The notes below the pieces were generated by a model, which saw nothing but the letters and a program-made list of their open reading frames with translations, did no database searches and had not been told where the DNA came from. Below are positions 11,207 through 26,070 of a stretch of 64,000 nt of DNA, in pieces (position 1 is the stretch's first letter; each line of letters starts with the position of its first letter). This DNA is from Puffinus mauretanicus (lineage: Eukaryota; Chordata; Aves; Procellariiformes; Procellariidae). The position numbers and the translations under genes were made by a program. The DNA is taken from the NCBI GenBank assembly GCA_023333565.1, contig JAJKFH010002198.1, positions 1,302,001-1,366,000 of the forward strand, given 5' to 3'.

Positions 11207-13787
11207 GCACATCTGTATAAACCATTTTTTTCCATTACCTACCATGCATTTCATTTACATAGTCTTAAAGATGGTACCATCAGATATTTTATAAGCTGGG
11301 GTCACATCTATATGTGCTTCTGTTGCATACTCATGACGGGGATGATAAGCCTGATCTCAAATGTTAACTTCTCACATCTTCATCTTCTGTAATAGAGACT
11401 ACTTCAGCAGCACCGGGACATATATTCCAGAAACTACCTCATATGCCCTGTCATTACTTAAGATTTACACAGCAGTAGTAGCAGTGCAAGGACGATGAAA
11501 CTGAGGCCTTGTTATGCAAAGTGCTCTACGGCCTAATGGAGGTTTTTACCATCTGAAAATCAAGGTACAACCGGAGGGTGACAGCTGGTGAGCGGGGAAG
11601 AGAGTGACAAGCTGGTTCCTGGTCAGTCAGGAGCAGTCATCACAGCTGGTCGTCTGCTTGCCTTTCAGGGGTTTACTGTCCACACTACGGTAGAAGGTTA
11701 GTTTTGAGGAGGGGTAAGCTGAGGCTGCTTTCATTGACAAAGATGATGGTTAAAAACTGGATCTGATGGATACAGTATGACTAAATATTGGAAGGACTCA
11801 GATTACATTTGAGAACTTGGAGGAGAATAAGGAGGCTAGTGAAGGGGTGTGAAGAAGTTGACAATGAATTAGAAGATGATTCTGGCAGCAGTGCTCTGAA
11901 GTAACATAAGGGAGACATGGTGGTTGGAAAGAGAGAAAAAGTGTTGGGTTGCAGTGGTGAGAGCCTTACTAAGATTCAGGTGGCTTGGAGGCTAAATGAG
12001 CTTAAATATCTGAAAACTTATGGAAGAAAGAGGAGTAAGAGGCTTCATAGGAGGAAGGCAATCAGAGGATCCTTTCATATGCTGTATTTTAGCTCATTCT
12101 ACTGAGATCTCAGGGTGAGGCACCTCTCATACAAGTCTCTTCTGCGTTACCTAATTGTTAATGGTTAGCTATACTTCTGAGATTTTGTTGTTGAGCTAGG
12201 AGATAAAATTTGATCATAATGACTAACAAATTTTTAGATTAATTGTCTTATTGTATGTGTGCTGTGACATAAGTCTATATGTGTAAAAGGTGGTAGGGAG
12301 GCTGACTATTTAAGATATGTAGGAAGGAAGATCCTGGACAATAGCTGGTATATGGTCTTCAGACTTCTGAAAGGGGAGACTGCTGTGCTGTAATATATTA
12401 GAGTTCCCTTTTAATTTTCTTGGGTTTTGAACCCAGAATGTTTCCTTACATGAGAAATACTCCTGCTTAATATATTTATAAACTGTCAGTAAATTTTTGA
12501 TAAGGTGATTAGTACCGACTGTTTCTTGCAGGACATGAAATTTGATAGAAAAAGTAACTAACACTTAGATATTTTGGGCTTGATAAAATAAATTGGTTTT
12601 GCAAATATGATTGATGCCTTTCAAATATTTGTAGTGTCGACACAAAGTTCAACAACTTTAGATATTATTGGCAAAAGGGAAGTATGGTTATGTAATGAAG
12701 TGTTCATTTCTGCTTTAATACTGGAATGAATAATACAGGAGGTTTTGAAAAAATAAGATGAAAAAACCACATTAGAACTTGTCACAGAAGAAAATTACTA
12801 TTATAAATATAAGGCCACCACTATTCCCTTAAGCTTTTTCTGTTAATGTGTTTACTTAACACTGCTTGATAAATCTACACCCTTATTCACATGTTATGCT
12901 AAAAATGTGGCTATTCAGAAAACGTGATCTGACTTGTAAAGGCATTTTTTTTTTAACCACATTATGATTTTGCACAATGTGCTTTAAATGGTGTTCTGCT
13001 CGCAGTGGTTATGCTGGGTTGTATGTCAGTGTACTAGGTAAAATGCCAGGCCTTCAGGGAAAATAAGTACTGGATAAAAATTAGTCTGTAGGGAAACCTG
13101 TTAAAAATTAGTATTTCGGAAAAAAAGACTAGAAGCTTAGAAAACACCTGTGGCAGGTTAGTCAGCAAGAGTAAGTCCACTGCAGTATGATGCTGGCCTA
13201 GTGAGAGACTGCAAAAAATGTGGCCTGTTTTGATGTAAGGCAGTGGTGCATCTGAAGCGTGATACGGTGAAAAGGAGTTACCTGCTTCTAAGCTGGGCAA
13301 TGCCCAAGTCTCTTGCTGCCTGACTTGAAATGCCAAACAGAAGTGTTTTACCCCTTTTTACATTACTGCTATAGCACTAGCTGATGGGGCAGGCAGCCCT
13401 GTGGATTAGGATTCCAGAAGTGGGAGTGTACAACAAAGAAATGAGTTGAATTTCCTCTGCTTTTTTTGTCTATTTACTTCTGCTACTTCTACAAAAGAAT
13501 GCATAGAGAAACTGATGAGAGCCCAGGCAGGAGAGAAACTGGAGCCAAATGACAAATTATGGATTTAGGAGATTGTTGGAAGATGGAGGGTTCCTGGCAC
13601 AGGACTGCTGATTCTGACCATTGTGCAGAGCCCAACGACACTCCCAGAAAGTGTGAGTTTCTAGCACCTGCAAAAGGCTAAATCTAATTGTGTTAGGGAT
13701 AATTTCTTGCCAATTTTTGAAGGTGTAAGTGAAGCAATAGGTATTGAGAACTGGTGAAAGCTCTGTTAGAGGATTTTATAGACATGT

Positions 13788-13866
13788 ATACACATATTTA
13801 TATACTAAATCTATATATAATATATATTTACTATATATATAAAAAATTGTTACATATATATATGAT
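13788..13866. repeat. AT-rich low-complexity tract
   Basis: About 80 bases consist almost wholly of TATATA-type alternation with occasional C or G. No coding or element structure is visible. Confidence 0.7.
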
Positions 13867-16396
13867 AAGCATACTTAAGGAGCAATAGCTGTGTCTTTCT
13901 GAATATCCACATTTTTTAATCACTTTAGATACCTCTCTTTCTGTCTGAAATGTGGGGTAGTGGAACTTGAGAATGTGGGATGTATGGGATCCTTTCTCTG
14001 TTCGAGCAATAACATTTGTGAGGCTTTATATAGATTTTGCATGTCAGCTGTCCCTTGGCTCAAGAGCCGTTACCCATCAGTGCAGCCAGCCATAAGTGTC
14101 CTAAACAGTGTTCAGTCACAATACTTATTTTTAAGTGATTAAGGGAAACATTTTGTGTATTTTTAGTTTATAACCACTTAATTAAATGTTTTCCAATTCT
14201 TTGGAGGAGGAAAAGAGACAAAACTTGGAATGTATTTGTTTCAGTCTTCTCGCACAATTCTTCTTTTGTCAAATATAAAGGACAGCCTGTAGTTGGGGGG
14301 GCGGAGGGGAGGGAAATCTATCTTCTGAGCCCAAGTTAGACCACCACGTTCTACATCAGTGTGACTTCCACTAATACCCAGTTCCTGAGATCATATTGAG
14401 ATTCATGAACGAGACGCAAAACTGTATTCTGAACCTCTGGTCTTCTTTTTTAGATTGACATGTAGACATAAAGTATAGAAAGAAAATCACGTTGACCTCT
14501 GCTACTGAGCTTGTTTATTTCCTAACACTACTTTCAGAATAGATGGGGCATAGACATGAAAAGGGACAAGAGGTAATCATCAATAATTTGTTGAACAGAA
14601 ATAGGTCTGAATTACTTTGGCTCAGTGGCTGAAGTAATAGATAAGTTTTTAAGTGCAGAATTCTGGGCTGTAACTCACAAGGTACAGGAGCTGTGGTTGA
14701 GGCCAGAAGTTTATCATCCTCCCTTGAAACAACACAAGCTGGCACTGGAACACAAACCACTTCCATGGGTAGCTAAACTGTGGAAACTTGGCCTCTTCTA
14801 GCTTTGGTGACAGTTGGGTTCCATGGGATTCAAGAACATAAGAGTTTTGATCAAACTTTTTCCTGAGGAAGAAGCAGCCATAGCTTCTCTTAGTCTTTCC
14901 CATCCCCTTCCCTGGACTTCATTTTCTAGTTAAGATACTGCTTGTACTGCTGCTTCTCCTGTAGTAGGGAAATTCTGTTTTACCTGAATGCCTATTTTCC
15001 TAAAGTTGGTGGGAATTTAATCTCTGAATATTGTTCAATATTATGCTACTGCAGTAGAGGTAGGGAGACAAACCCAGGTTTTATGGACTTATCGTGCTCA
15101 AAGTACAAGGAAACAGTTCTGCTTAATGAGTCCTTTAATGTCTAGCAGAGGGCCCTAACCTGCCATAGCTCCATTTCCAGCCTCTTGAATGTCTTTGCAT
15201 GCTGTGCTCTTCTCTCTTGATCTCTTGGTTAAGAGGACTAAAATAAGAACGACTGTTGTGCCAACACATAGTAAATAAAACACTTTAATGGAAGGCACAG
15301 GAATGACAGTTATGAAAGGCAAATCAAAAAGTGGTATAATTCTCTCTAATAAACAATAGGTTCTGTGGAAACAGGTGAAATGTGATTTATTTGCTCTTGC
15401 AAGTTTGGTCAATATAAATAACTGTATAGCCATAATAGACTTCTCTGTATTGCTTGGAATGTTGTGTTTCAGTGTAACTACAGTAAATAATAATATTGAG
15501 CATATAAGATTTTAAAAAACACAGCTTATTATTAGCAAGTTCAGCTACCATTTCTTAAGTGTTTCTGCTGGAAAAAAATGGTTGGAGGTCCTAGAAAGGG
15601 TTAGTTTACACAACTCCTAAGAAAACGTATGCAGTCCTTCAGAGTGAGTGTTAGGTGATTTACCTGAGATGTCGGACGCCTGCATTTGGAAAAGTTTAAG
15701 GATGTCTTCTTCATCCCTGGAAGTACTGTGAAGCAGTTTTGCAAACTCTGGAGGAAGAAGAACGATAGGTGGGGAAAGCCAGCTCTTAACTGATGGTTTG
15801 ATCCAAACCACTGTGTTTTTTGTTTTTTTTGTTTGGGTTTTTTTCGGCTTAGTTTAAAAAAAAAAGCGGTTTGTGCAATTACATTGAGTAATTGTTGGGA
15901 ATTCTGTCTGGAGACTTGCTAGAGGAGTAGAGCTATCAACTGTTTCTGCAAGTTTTGGGAGAAAAGTGACTGACTCTAATAGAGATGCTGTTATTGCTCC
16001 TGCAAAATGAAGGACAGCAGCAGGGATTCAAGTCACCAGGGAATGAATGTTACCCTGAGCATCACTCCTAAGTGTTGTGGTCAGAAATTGCCTCTTCTTC
16101 CAGAAGGTGCAGTGATCCAGACATGCTACGCAGAGTTGTTGCACACCAGGCTTTGCTGTTCTGTGGCTGTGTTCATGTTTACAGTTACTCACTGAGAAAA
16201 GAACAAGTAACTCTACCTACAGATGTAGTCTTGAACTAAATCTCACAGAGTTGGCTGAGATGAACGGTAGGGACTATCCTCACCCCCTTTGTTGCCTATG
16301 CTTTTGGGCATCAGATGGATTTCCAAGGACGTGGTGGTGCTTTTTTTCCAGTAGATAAAAAAATGAGTTCTAAGTCTCTATTGCAGATAAAGCAGT

Positions 16397-16412
16397 ATTA
16401 TATATATATATA
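16397..16412. repeat. (TA)n microsatellite
   Basis: A short uninterrupted TA dinucleotide run. Confidence 0.8.
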
Positions 16413-16687
16413 AAGATTAATTTATTTTATGTAGCACTAAAAGGTTTCTAAAATTACTTAATAAAATCAATGATGCAGTTTCCTGCTTTTGTCTTCATGG
16501 TCAAAACTAATCAATGGATCAGAGGAGTTTAATATCTTAATTTCTTTTATATTGTGTGACCAAAAAAAACCTGATGAAGAGCTGCCTTTCCCTCTCAACA
16601 ATAAACATCTTAATGTTTCTTCTGTCAATAATCCTGATGACATTGTTGCACTTACTTTCAATACCAGGTATAAACATTGAAAACAGT

Positions 16688-16702
16688 AAAAAAAAAAAAA
16701 AA
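16688..16702 (+). repeat. poly-A run
   Basis: Fifteen consecutive A residues. I saw no retroposed gene directly upstream of it. Confidence 0.7.
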
Positions 16703-17202
16703 GTCTCTTAACCTTCTCCTTTCTTTCTTCTTAATGGCATTTTGATCTGATCACAGTGAAAAGAAAGGGAAGACAGGGAATAGTTCAGAGTGGGTGTGGG
16801 GGTCAGTGAGAGCACCTACTTCCCTTTGAATGATTTTAGCTTTCATTGGGGAAATCTTTCATGCTTTGGTGAGAGGTTTTTGTTCCTACCACCTACTTTT
16901 TTGTGCTGACATAATGCCTTGGGGAGCTGTTCACAGAAATAAGCCTGAAGTGTTATGTTACGAGAAATTCAGGCCTGCAAGCACTGTACTGGACAATAAA
17001 TATAAATAAAAGTAGCTGGCTTTTGAATTACTATGGGCCTTCCTCTTACCCCATGGTAATATGATGCAGCCTAACTATTTTCCCAGCTGTGGCTGTGCAG
17101 CTGATTAGAAGCAGCTGTTAGAAAAGGCAGTGCCCGGCTGCTAGGGCTAACTGTGCTGGAAGGGCTCCAGAGGGGCTGTTTGTGAGGAGCTACAGCAAGT
17201 AA

Positions 17203-17229
17203 GTCTGTCTGTCTGTGTGTGTGTGTGTG
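17203..17229 (+). repeat. (TCTG)n/(TG)n microsatellite
   Basis: A TCTG tetranucleotide run passes directly into a TG dinucleotide run. Confidence 0.85.
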
Positions 17230-20200
17230 GAGAGTGGTGAAAGAGAAGAGGGAATAGCTCTGTTGTTCAGTTTCCTGTTCTTGAATGGGAATGGCTAGAA
17301 GAAAGTGCAGGTGGGGTTTCTTAGCTCCCCTTGCCTGGAAAGAAGGAACAGTCTGTAGGAGAGAGGAGCAGCTGTTGGGGAGCTCCAGTCTGTAGAGACA
17401 TGGGTAATCCTCTGGTCTTCCCAAAGCTGGCTTTGCACTTTGCTTCCAAGTGTGTCTAAGCTCTATCTACCCAAGTAGAAAAGGTCTGGGTGCATAGTGG
17501 CTAAGATGCTATTGTACTTGGCACTACAGAACTGTAAGGTAAGGAGAGACTGTCCTAGAGACTTAGCTGTAGAGGATGTATCCTTCAATAGCTGTCTGTG
17601 GAAATTCACTTTTTTTTCAGTGACTAGTGTTTTCTATTTCCTAAATATTTATTTAGCTGCTTTTCATTGAACTCGGACAGTTCCTTGGCTGGATGAGTTG
17701 CTTATGCACACTTTCTGTTTGAGCTCTGCCTCTTGCTGTGTTAACGATCTCAGGTGGTGATGCTTCTGCAGAGGATAATTACCTGGTAGCAAAGTTCATA
17801 CTGTCTTTGGAGCTGCCTTTAGCAGTTACAGTTCTGTCCCTACTTCTCTCACCTCCTTGCTATGTAGGATGATACCACCCCCCAACCTTATGTACATATG
17901 TCTCAACTCAGCTTATTCATTCACTGTTGATTCAAAGTGACAGCTGTGCCATCGAGCTGCGTGTCAGTTTTCCCCCATTTGGTGTGCTGAGTATGCGCTC
18001 CTTCCCGCGTGCGCGCCGGGATGCTGTCTGGCCCCTTGTGCTCTGCAGGTCTGCTGCACCTGGATCAAAAGTTGAAGGCAGACTCTGTTGGTATGAGCGC
18101 TCAGTGTTTCAGTGGTAAAACTCCCATCGTAGGAAAGTAAACCCGTGGTAGAGAATTGAGGCAAGCCATTTTTGGAGACTTGGGACAATTCGTATGTGGT
18201 GTTCTATATCTGCAGCGTAACTGGCAACAGGCACGTCGCTTGTTTCAGTACTGTTTGGCTTTCTTCATTCTGGTTACTGTTGAATTTCAATATTTGTCCT
18301 TGCTGACTGCCACATTGCTGAGTTTGACAGGTTGTTGCCAGAATTTGAATCTGCTGACATAAACTTTGCATATGTGTAAGTAGAGATGCAACCAAGGATT
18401 ATCCTGTGTCAGAATAGATCCAGCTTTGTGTATAGTAGAAGATTAGGAAAGGCTGCCTTTTAGGAGAAAGAGGACAGCTATATCTGATACTTATTTGAAG
18501 GATCTTTCAAAGAGTTGGTGGTGCCAAAAAAATACAGCACAAAAATATCCCCTGGTTAAGGTGTATGTTAGGTTGAAATATTGATGCAATGAAAAGTAAC
18601 AGTAGTTTTCCATATTTAGACTGCTTTGTGTTTGTACAAACTGTAAGGTAATTGTTTCTGTAGAAATAACATGTCAGTCAGCACTTGATACTTACCAAGG
18701 AGCCATGCTATTTAAGGATGATAGAAATCCTCAGAGTTCCTTGAACAACCCAGACAGGAACCGTGCAAAATTAGCATTGTGTTGAACTATGTGTCATGCT
18801 TCTACAAAATGCATAAATTACTCGCAATGAATCTTACTATTTAAGTGCTTTCTGGGGTAACTCTGTATTTCCTGAGAATTAGAAGAAAAGAAAAATTTTC
18901 TACTTCCAGTATAAGTCATGCTGTAGTAGTTTTTAGCTAGCATAAAACAGAGGCAGTTGAAAGGTGAAACTTCTGCATCAGTGAACCTGTGGGCTTCTTC
19001 AGGAGGGCTGCTCTGTCAGGTTTTAATTCCTGTTAAAATCATTAGTATCTTTAAAAGATGCAACAGTTGTTTATATCAACTGGCTAGAAAAATCAAGAAC
19101 ATTTTTTCTGGTTTTTTGTTGTATTTGTTGAGTTGCTGGCTGCTTTACAATTGATGTATAAAGACAATTTTCCTCTCTGAGGGCCAAGCTATCCATAGAA
19201 ATGTGTAGGAAAAAACCAAGCAGAACTTACCCAGGAGATATTGCTACGCTCCTCCCTTAGCACCATCAACACCAGAAAGATTCGTTTATTTGGTGTCCCT
19301 TTTGATGTTCCTCTGAATTTGAAAGTTCAATCTTCAACGAAATAAGAGTATCTCAAGTGGAAAGAGATACCATGTTGAGATTTGAGTTCCACACATCTTT
19401 TGAAGTCCTATGAAGGCAAAACTTTGTGTGTATTTTATGATTGAAATAAATCAGCCTATGTACCTGACCCCTCAGAGAATTCTTAAGAACTTAAAAAATG
19501 CATGAAAGGAAGTAATCTTTAAACCTAAGTCTGAAATGTTTCGTCTGTTTCTCCTTACACCTCACAGACTTGCCATGGTTGTGGCTTTTCATGTGACATA
19601 ATCATCACAGGGGCATCATGCATTTCTGTGTGAATGGTTTTAAAAAAGAAAACTAAGCAAGTTTTCACATAAACTAGTGAAAGTTCTAATAGATAATTCT
19701 AATCTAGGTTATTGCTTTTAATTTATAGGCATATATTAACACATTCTGTGTATTGTTTCTCCAACCCTAACAACTCACAAATGAGCACTGGTGAAACAAA
19801 TGCTATAAACAATTTTTATTACCAGAGTAATCAAAATTGGCAGCTTTATTTGTGGACCTTTGGAGTCTCTGGCCATGACTCTCCAATTTTGGAGATCTAT
19901 TTAAAAATAAAGGAACTTTTCTCTTGCTCTCTTTGGTGGGGAGGGAAAGCAAAGCAAGTTTTCTTGGATATTCTTCAAAACAGAAACTGTCTATTAATGT
20001 TGTAATCCTGGCAGCATTCTCTGTGGGTTGAACAATATTCTGTCACCAAGGTTTTGACTTCTGTGGAGATATTTGAAAAATAACAGACTGGGAGGCATGG
20101 TACAGGTGGGTAAGCAGGAACCTTGCGTGTTTTGAGCATTGTTCTTCTACCCTGCTCAGAACACTCATAATCAACATTGTAGTGATGATGTAATGATCCA

Positions 20201-21342
20201 GGTTCATTCCCTTCCTGCCTTTTGTAGGCCTGGGACATCTGTCCTTGCTATAGATATCACTATCCTGATGAGAGACGTCGGTAAGAAAGAGCTGCTGGAA
20301 AGAGCTACCTGCAGGTGGTGGTGGTGAAGTCAAGTATTTTGCAGGTGTATGTTTCATGCTAGTGACAGTGGTACCAAGAGGATCAGATACCATACGGATT
20401 TGTCACGTTATTTAAGAAAAACCATCACACTATGTACGGAATTGGGAACATGCTTGCAGTAGCATCTATAATAACCTCAGGAATAGATCAGTATGGGTGT
20501 TCTCACTTGGTCTTCAGGATGCTTCTTTAGGGGTTACCAAAAAGCAATGGAGAAGGTGACAGAATAAGCCATTTCCTATAAAATGGGAAGTCAAGTTCAG
20601 AACTGAAATGTTTTCTGTTTCTTGAAATACGACGTTTTTATAATATAAAGTAAGCCAGATATGTTAATGTAAAGTGGGTTGTGCATGTGATAGATTTGCT
20701 CACTATAGCATTCTTGTCCACATTTGATTTTTTGGATATGAGAAGTGAGGAAGGCTAGTGGCGGGTTGGGGATGGTAAGTGTTAAGTCTGGCCTTGATTG
20801 CAGCATAATCCTTGTAGAGGAGCAGCAAATGGGCCTCCATGTTCAGAACAAATCATAAAACAGAAGTGAAATACAGTCAGTACATTTGTGTGAGGTGTTT
20901 ACTTTGAGACAATATTTACTTATAGAGTGGAGCATGCCCCTCTGTTGTACGACAAAAGCACACCCAATAAGCCTGCTCTGAAGGGTTCTTTATTTTCTAA
21001 AGATAAATATTTTGTTGTATGTGGGGGAAGGGGAAAAAGGATTAATATCTAGGAGACAAATTATAGTTTTTTTTAAACTACTCCATGTACGTCATAATAT
21101 CTCTTTGATTACATATCAGCATATGTGGTGATGTTGCTACTGTAATTCTCTGAAAGTTCAATGAACAGTTATGACGTGAATTACTCAGTTTTTCCATAGT
21201 GCTTTTTGTTTAAATGCAGAGGCATATAAAACTGAAGGAAATCCAATTAAACTTGGCAGGCAGTTGCTAGTTTAAATTGGTTCAAAGAAAATGATTGGAG
21301 AGAAGATTAAAAAAATAGTAATCGGTAATGTTGGCAGTTTTC

Positions 21343-21363
21343 TTTTTTTTTTTTTTTTTTTTT
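21343..21363 (+). repeat. poly-T run followed by ACAG
   Basis: Twenty-one T residues are followed by ACAG, which resembles a polypyrimidine tract plus splice acceptor. No coding frame with recognisable similarity follows it, so I treat it as a simple repeat. Confidence 0.7.
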
Positions 21364-23423
21364 ACAGTTAGCATAAAGACTTTGGGTCAGCATTAACAAT
21401 TCCATGTGAGGGTCAGTTTGATTTGAATGTCATTGAAGATTGTCTCCAACTTCTGTTTCCAAAAGGCCTAGACAAATCTATTTGAAAGTGATACTGAGTT
21501 AAAGATTAATAGCAATAGAGGGGGAAATATGGTGCGGGGTGGGATGGGGGAAGGGTTAACTCAAATGTCTTACAGGCTTGACTTACTAGCTTTTAGAGGT
21601 TAATTTCTAACAAAGAATTTTATGAAGTATTGAATTTCATGAATTTCATGAACTACTTAACTCTGTGCTCATGTAAACTTAAGCCTTCATTCTTTCAACC
21701 TTTGCAGAACACCTTTAAAAGTTTAAATCTGTATAGGTAAAGAAATGTTAGCTAAAACCAGTCTTTGGTTCATCAGCACAGAATACAATTCACCACAGTA
21801 ATGTTTCTATTTTCTTCTTAGAACAAGATGATGCAGGATATCAGCTGTGTGTAGACAGTCTGTAGTGAAATCTAAGTCAATAGTGCAGAACTGTACCAGC
21901 TGACCTTATGAAGATTTGAGAACTTAGTGGCTTTTGGCATGCTATTGCTTTAGGAAGGGCTTAGAAATACTTACGTAGTATAGAACTGGATGAAAGTGGC
22001 CTGGATTTACCTTACAGAATGTTTGCTGTCTGAAAGTTAGATGTCTAGCCTAAGCTAGCTCTCTAGCTCCCCTCTATAATTAATGGAAAGAAGTAGATAC
22101 CTCCAGGGAGATGGAGCAGGTGAGTCCACTAAAATGTGACTGACAGAAAAAGGTAGATGAGAGGAATACTTTGTTTCTTTGTGTCTTTCATATGTTCTTA
22201 CAGTGAACCATTAGTGAATTAGGAATTAGTGAAAAATTTCTTCCTTGGGTCTTGCAGGGCATGGCACTGATAATTCTGTCCCTCAAACTTTAAGATGATA
22301 GTGCCTATCACCTATCTTTCCTACTTAATTTAAAACATTTTTATAGATAGTGTTATAATAGAACTGGGTATAAATACCTACAATCAAATAACCTGCTGAA
22401 AGAAAGTAAGGATTTCCTATGAGGATCTTCTCTTCCATGGTGTTTTCAAGTATTTCTAGCATTCTAGTCATTAATGTGGTTCCTCTGTTCTTAGTCAGCT
22501 TTAAGACTTTATTCAAATTGTATGAAATATAATTTCTTCATATTATATATGAAGAACTGGAATTCTTAAATATGACCTATTGTGGATATTTTTCAGTAAC
22601 AAATCTCACTGAACTCAGGAATGCTACTTTGTGAATTAGATCTTAGCTAGGACCTGTGATCTTAGCTGAAAGTAATTAATTAAAAAAAAAAAAAAGGAAA
22701 AAGACAACCCTAATTTCTCTAGAAGATCTCAGGTAGAATGAGAGAGGCATGTAAAGAATTTTATTCAGGAGCAGTAGGAGGAAGGCTGTAGAAATTGTGT
22801 GTTGGCTTTACCACAGAACCATTACCAGGGGACTGACAATGTTCAGCACTTCAGCTCATGAGCTAATGGTATGAGCTAAATTTACTCCTTTATAATAAGT
22901 AAAAATGAAGGGTCCAAAGGGGTGAAAAAAGATCTTAACACAAGGTTAGTGTACTTCTAGGTTCTATAACAAAGTTTTACTGACTGAAGGCCCTGTATTT
23001 AGAGGTTGTACTTAAGAAGGGAAAAAATGTTGTTGTGGGTAGTAATAAAGTTTGTGCCGTTCTAGTTCAAACTGCCAATCCACACAGAAAACCCCATACT
23101 TTCTCCCCCATACTCCCATGATAATGTGGGCAGTTCTGACTATATGTAGAAGAGAGATGAAGAATCCCTAACCAGTAAATCATTTGGTATTAGATCCCAG
23201 CCAAAACTTTTTAATAGTGAAGTCTATCTGATATGTTTTGATTGTCCATATAAGTAACTAAGTCTTTTGTGAGTCTTTAATTTTTACTTCAGTGATATGT
23301 GGTATATAATAAAGCAGCTTTTCCTGTTCAGAGAGGGAAGACAGGCTTTAGACTTTGCCTTTTATTTCCAGGAAGAAACTATTTCTTCTTCAGGTAAATA
23401 GTTCTGTTATTTTCTTAAATTAC

Positions 23424-23439
23424 TTTTTTTTTTTTTTTT
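23424..23439 (+). repeat. poly-T run
   Basis: Sixteen T residues lead into a C/T-rich stretch ending CCAG. No exon could be supported downstream. Confidence 0.7.
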
Positions 23440-26070
23440 CCCCTCTTCCAGCCTCTTCAGCTTGTGAGCTGAGAGCTCGCTGGGAAAGGTGAGATACTAT
23501 CCTTCACCAAAGTACACTAGAAGGGCTTGCAGGAGTCTGCAACAGGTTGAAGATTTTGCTTCTCAACCCAGACAGTCCAAGCATGTAGAAAGTCACCCTT
23601 CTGTCTTTCTTATTCTTAGACTTGTCGTATCTTATCTATATGCCTAAATCGATTGTACAGCTGAGAAAGGTACCTCTGTGGACTAGCGACTCCGGGATTA
23701 CTTAGCAGTGAAAAACAGTAGCTGTCCTCCTTCAGATCCATGTACAATCGTCTCTCTGTCTACACACCAGCTCTCACTTTCCTTCTAGCTTCTTTCCTTG
23801 TTCCAGTCTCTACTGCCTTGGATTCTCAGTTCACGTCCTTTTGTTAGGACCAGAGTTCTAGTATAGCTTTCCCTTAAAACTCCTTTGTGTTTTTGAGTTG
23901 GCCTTTCCAGGAGGAAAGTCTTCCTTTACTCTTCATCCAAATCTGTTCCTCGCCATCTCTTGTGGCACCCTCATATGAAATATACAACTTCCTTCTCCCA
24001 AAAAGGTAGTGGTTTAAAATGTAGGATCTCTGGCCTCCAGCTTGGCTCATAACAGTCCAAAACAGCAAATGCAGGAAAATGCCTGATCACAGCAGCCTTC
24101 ACCATCTTGGTGAAGACTATAGAAAAATTCAGCCTAGGACCAACACTTTTGTGGGAATAAGTTTAGCCCCACAGTTTTTGATAGAGTTCTAAGCAACTTC
24201 AACACTTTTAAGAGAAGTGTTAGACAGCTTTAATAGATATTACCAGCCTTTTGTATGCTTGCTTATTCATTCCCTCAGCATTGCATGTTTTACCTTGGCA
24301 AGTGAATCTTGTCAGTACAATTCCATCATGCTGTAGAAGTCAGGAGATTTGCTAACACATTAGAATTTAACCAAAGCAGAACTGGGTCTGGGTTCATGGG
24401 AAGGAGAAATTATAGTGTGAAACAAATAATTCTTGCAGCAAGAACAACCAAGAACTATTTTTACAAGACATTGAGTACGTACACTTCTAGAGAGCCAAGG
24501 ACTTCTCAACATGACAGTACTTGCCATACAATCGGTAGCAGAGATACCTGCTTAAATTTGGAAATGAGAAAGAGTATCTGTACTAAACTAAAAACGGTTA
24601 TTTTAAGTGTGTAGCTCTTGCCTTTGTGATTTTTCGGTACTAGATGTGTTATTTTCACAAACTGTTCTAGTTCAGCTTATTTCTCCCCCCATCTTTTTTT
24701 AAAGGAGTGGGAAGGAGTCACATGTCTTTAACACATCTTTAATATGATAGTCTGAAAATAATTCTAAGTAGAATATTCACAGTAACTGTAATGAATAAAG
24801 AAGCTGTTGTCTTAGACCTTGTTACTTTTGCATTGCTACATCACAAGATATGATATCATTCTCAGGGAGAGTGCAGTCTTTTTCAAAAGGCCTTGCTTAC
24901 ACGACCACAAGTCCGTTGTTCAGGCAACCCATGTGAAGTGATTGTATTTCTCTTTGTACACTAACTGGAATAGGGGTGGGGGATGGAGCAATAACCAGTT
25001 TAGACCTTAAGACTATGTTAGGAAACCTAGCAGGGCTAGGGGTTGTGTTTCAGCGCTGTCCAGTGATTCCGTATTTGGTGGGTTTCCTGGTGTGATTTTG
25101 ACCTGAGGCAATCATTGCTCCTTCTGACAGTGCCTTGAGATGGATAGTGTGGGCTAGCGACCATTTCCAATAGGCAGTAGGGAAGAAGCCCGCCTTGTTT
25201 TGAGGGAGGACAGGTTAGCCATATGGATGCAAACTGTTGTGCCACACTTCCTCATAGTAAGGGAATGGAGAGTAGCCTCTTTCATTTCCCATAGAAATGC
25301 AGTTCTACAGCCCAGTAAGGCAAGGACTTGGCGACAAGACTGAGCTCTTAAAGGATGCAAGTGTGACAAAAATTGGAATTATTTTCAGCAACTGAAGTCT
25401 CAGCAGAAGCATCTTTGAGGAGATGGCTGGTATCTTAAGCCTGTAGCAGTATCCAAATGCTGTAGGAGACAAATGTGATTAAAGTTTGAGTTCTCCCAGA
25501 ATAATAATGATCATGAAACAGTCTGTCTTTTCTTTAAAAATTTTTAATTTTATTTTTTTAAAAAGCTAAATGGTCTGCAAATGGAGAATGGAGTGTTGTC
25601 TGTAGCTTTTGAACTCATAAAGCTCAGGGAAGTCAGTGGAAATTTTGCCTGAAGTTGCTGAAACAACTTGAAAAGCAGCTGTATATATAAAACCACCTTC
25701 ACCTAGCACTGATATTCAAGTGCTGATTAGTGTTCAGAAGTACCAGAAAATAACTTATTCTTTGGAGTTCTGGTTTTCCCCACAAAGTATACTAATTACC
25801 TGCACTTGAATTTAGTCAGAGCGTCAGGATCTACTTTTCAATCTTATTTAAAGTACAAAATTGAATGATGAAGAGAATTGTTAGATTAAAATATCAAGCA
25901 TCTTTTTCCTAAACACTCTCCTCTTACTGGAACAGTGCTCACTAATCCTATGATAGGGTTTGTACTGAACACTGATTTTTGAAAAGCTAATACTATTTTC
26001 TTGTAGAAATAGCATTTTCCTGCCAGCCTACAGAAAATCCAGGTCTGCATGGTTTGTGGAATGTTCTATT

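Noticed and set aside
24201..24221. 7-bp-arm hairpin (AACACTT/AAGTGTT)
   Set aside because: Arms this short are expected by chance in a window of this size.
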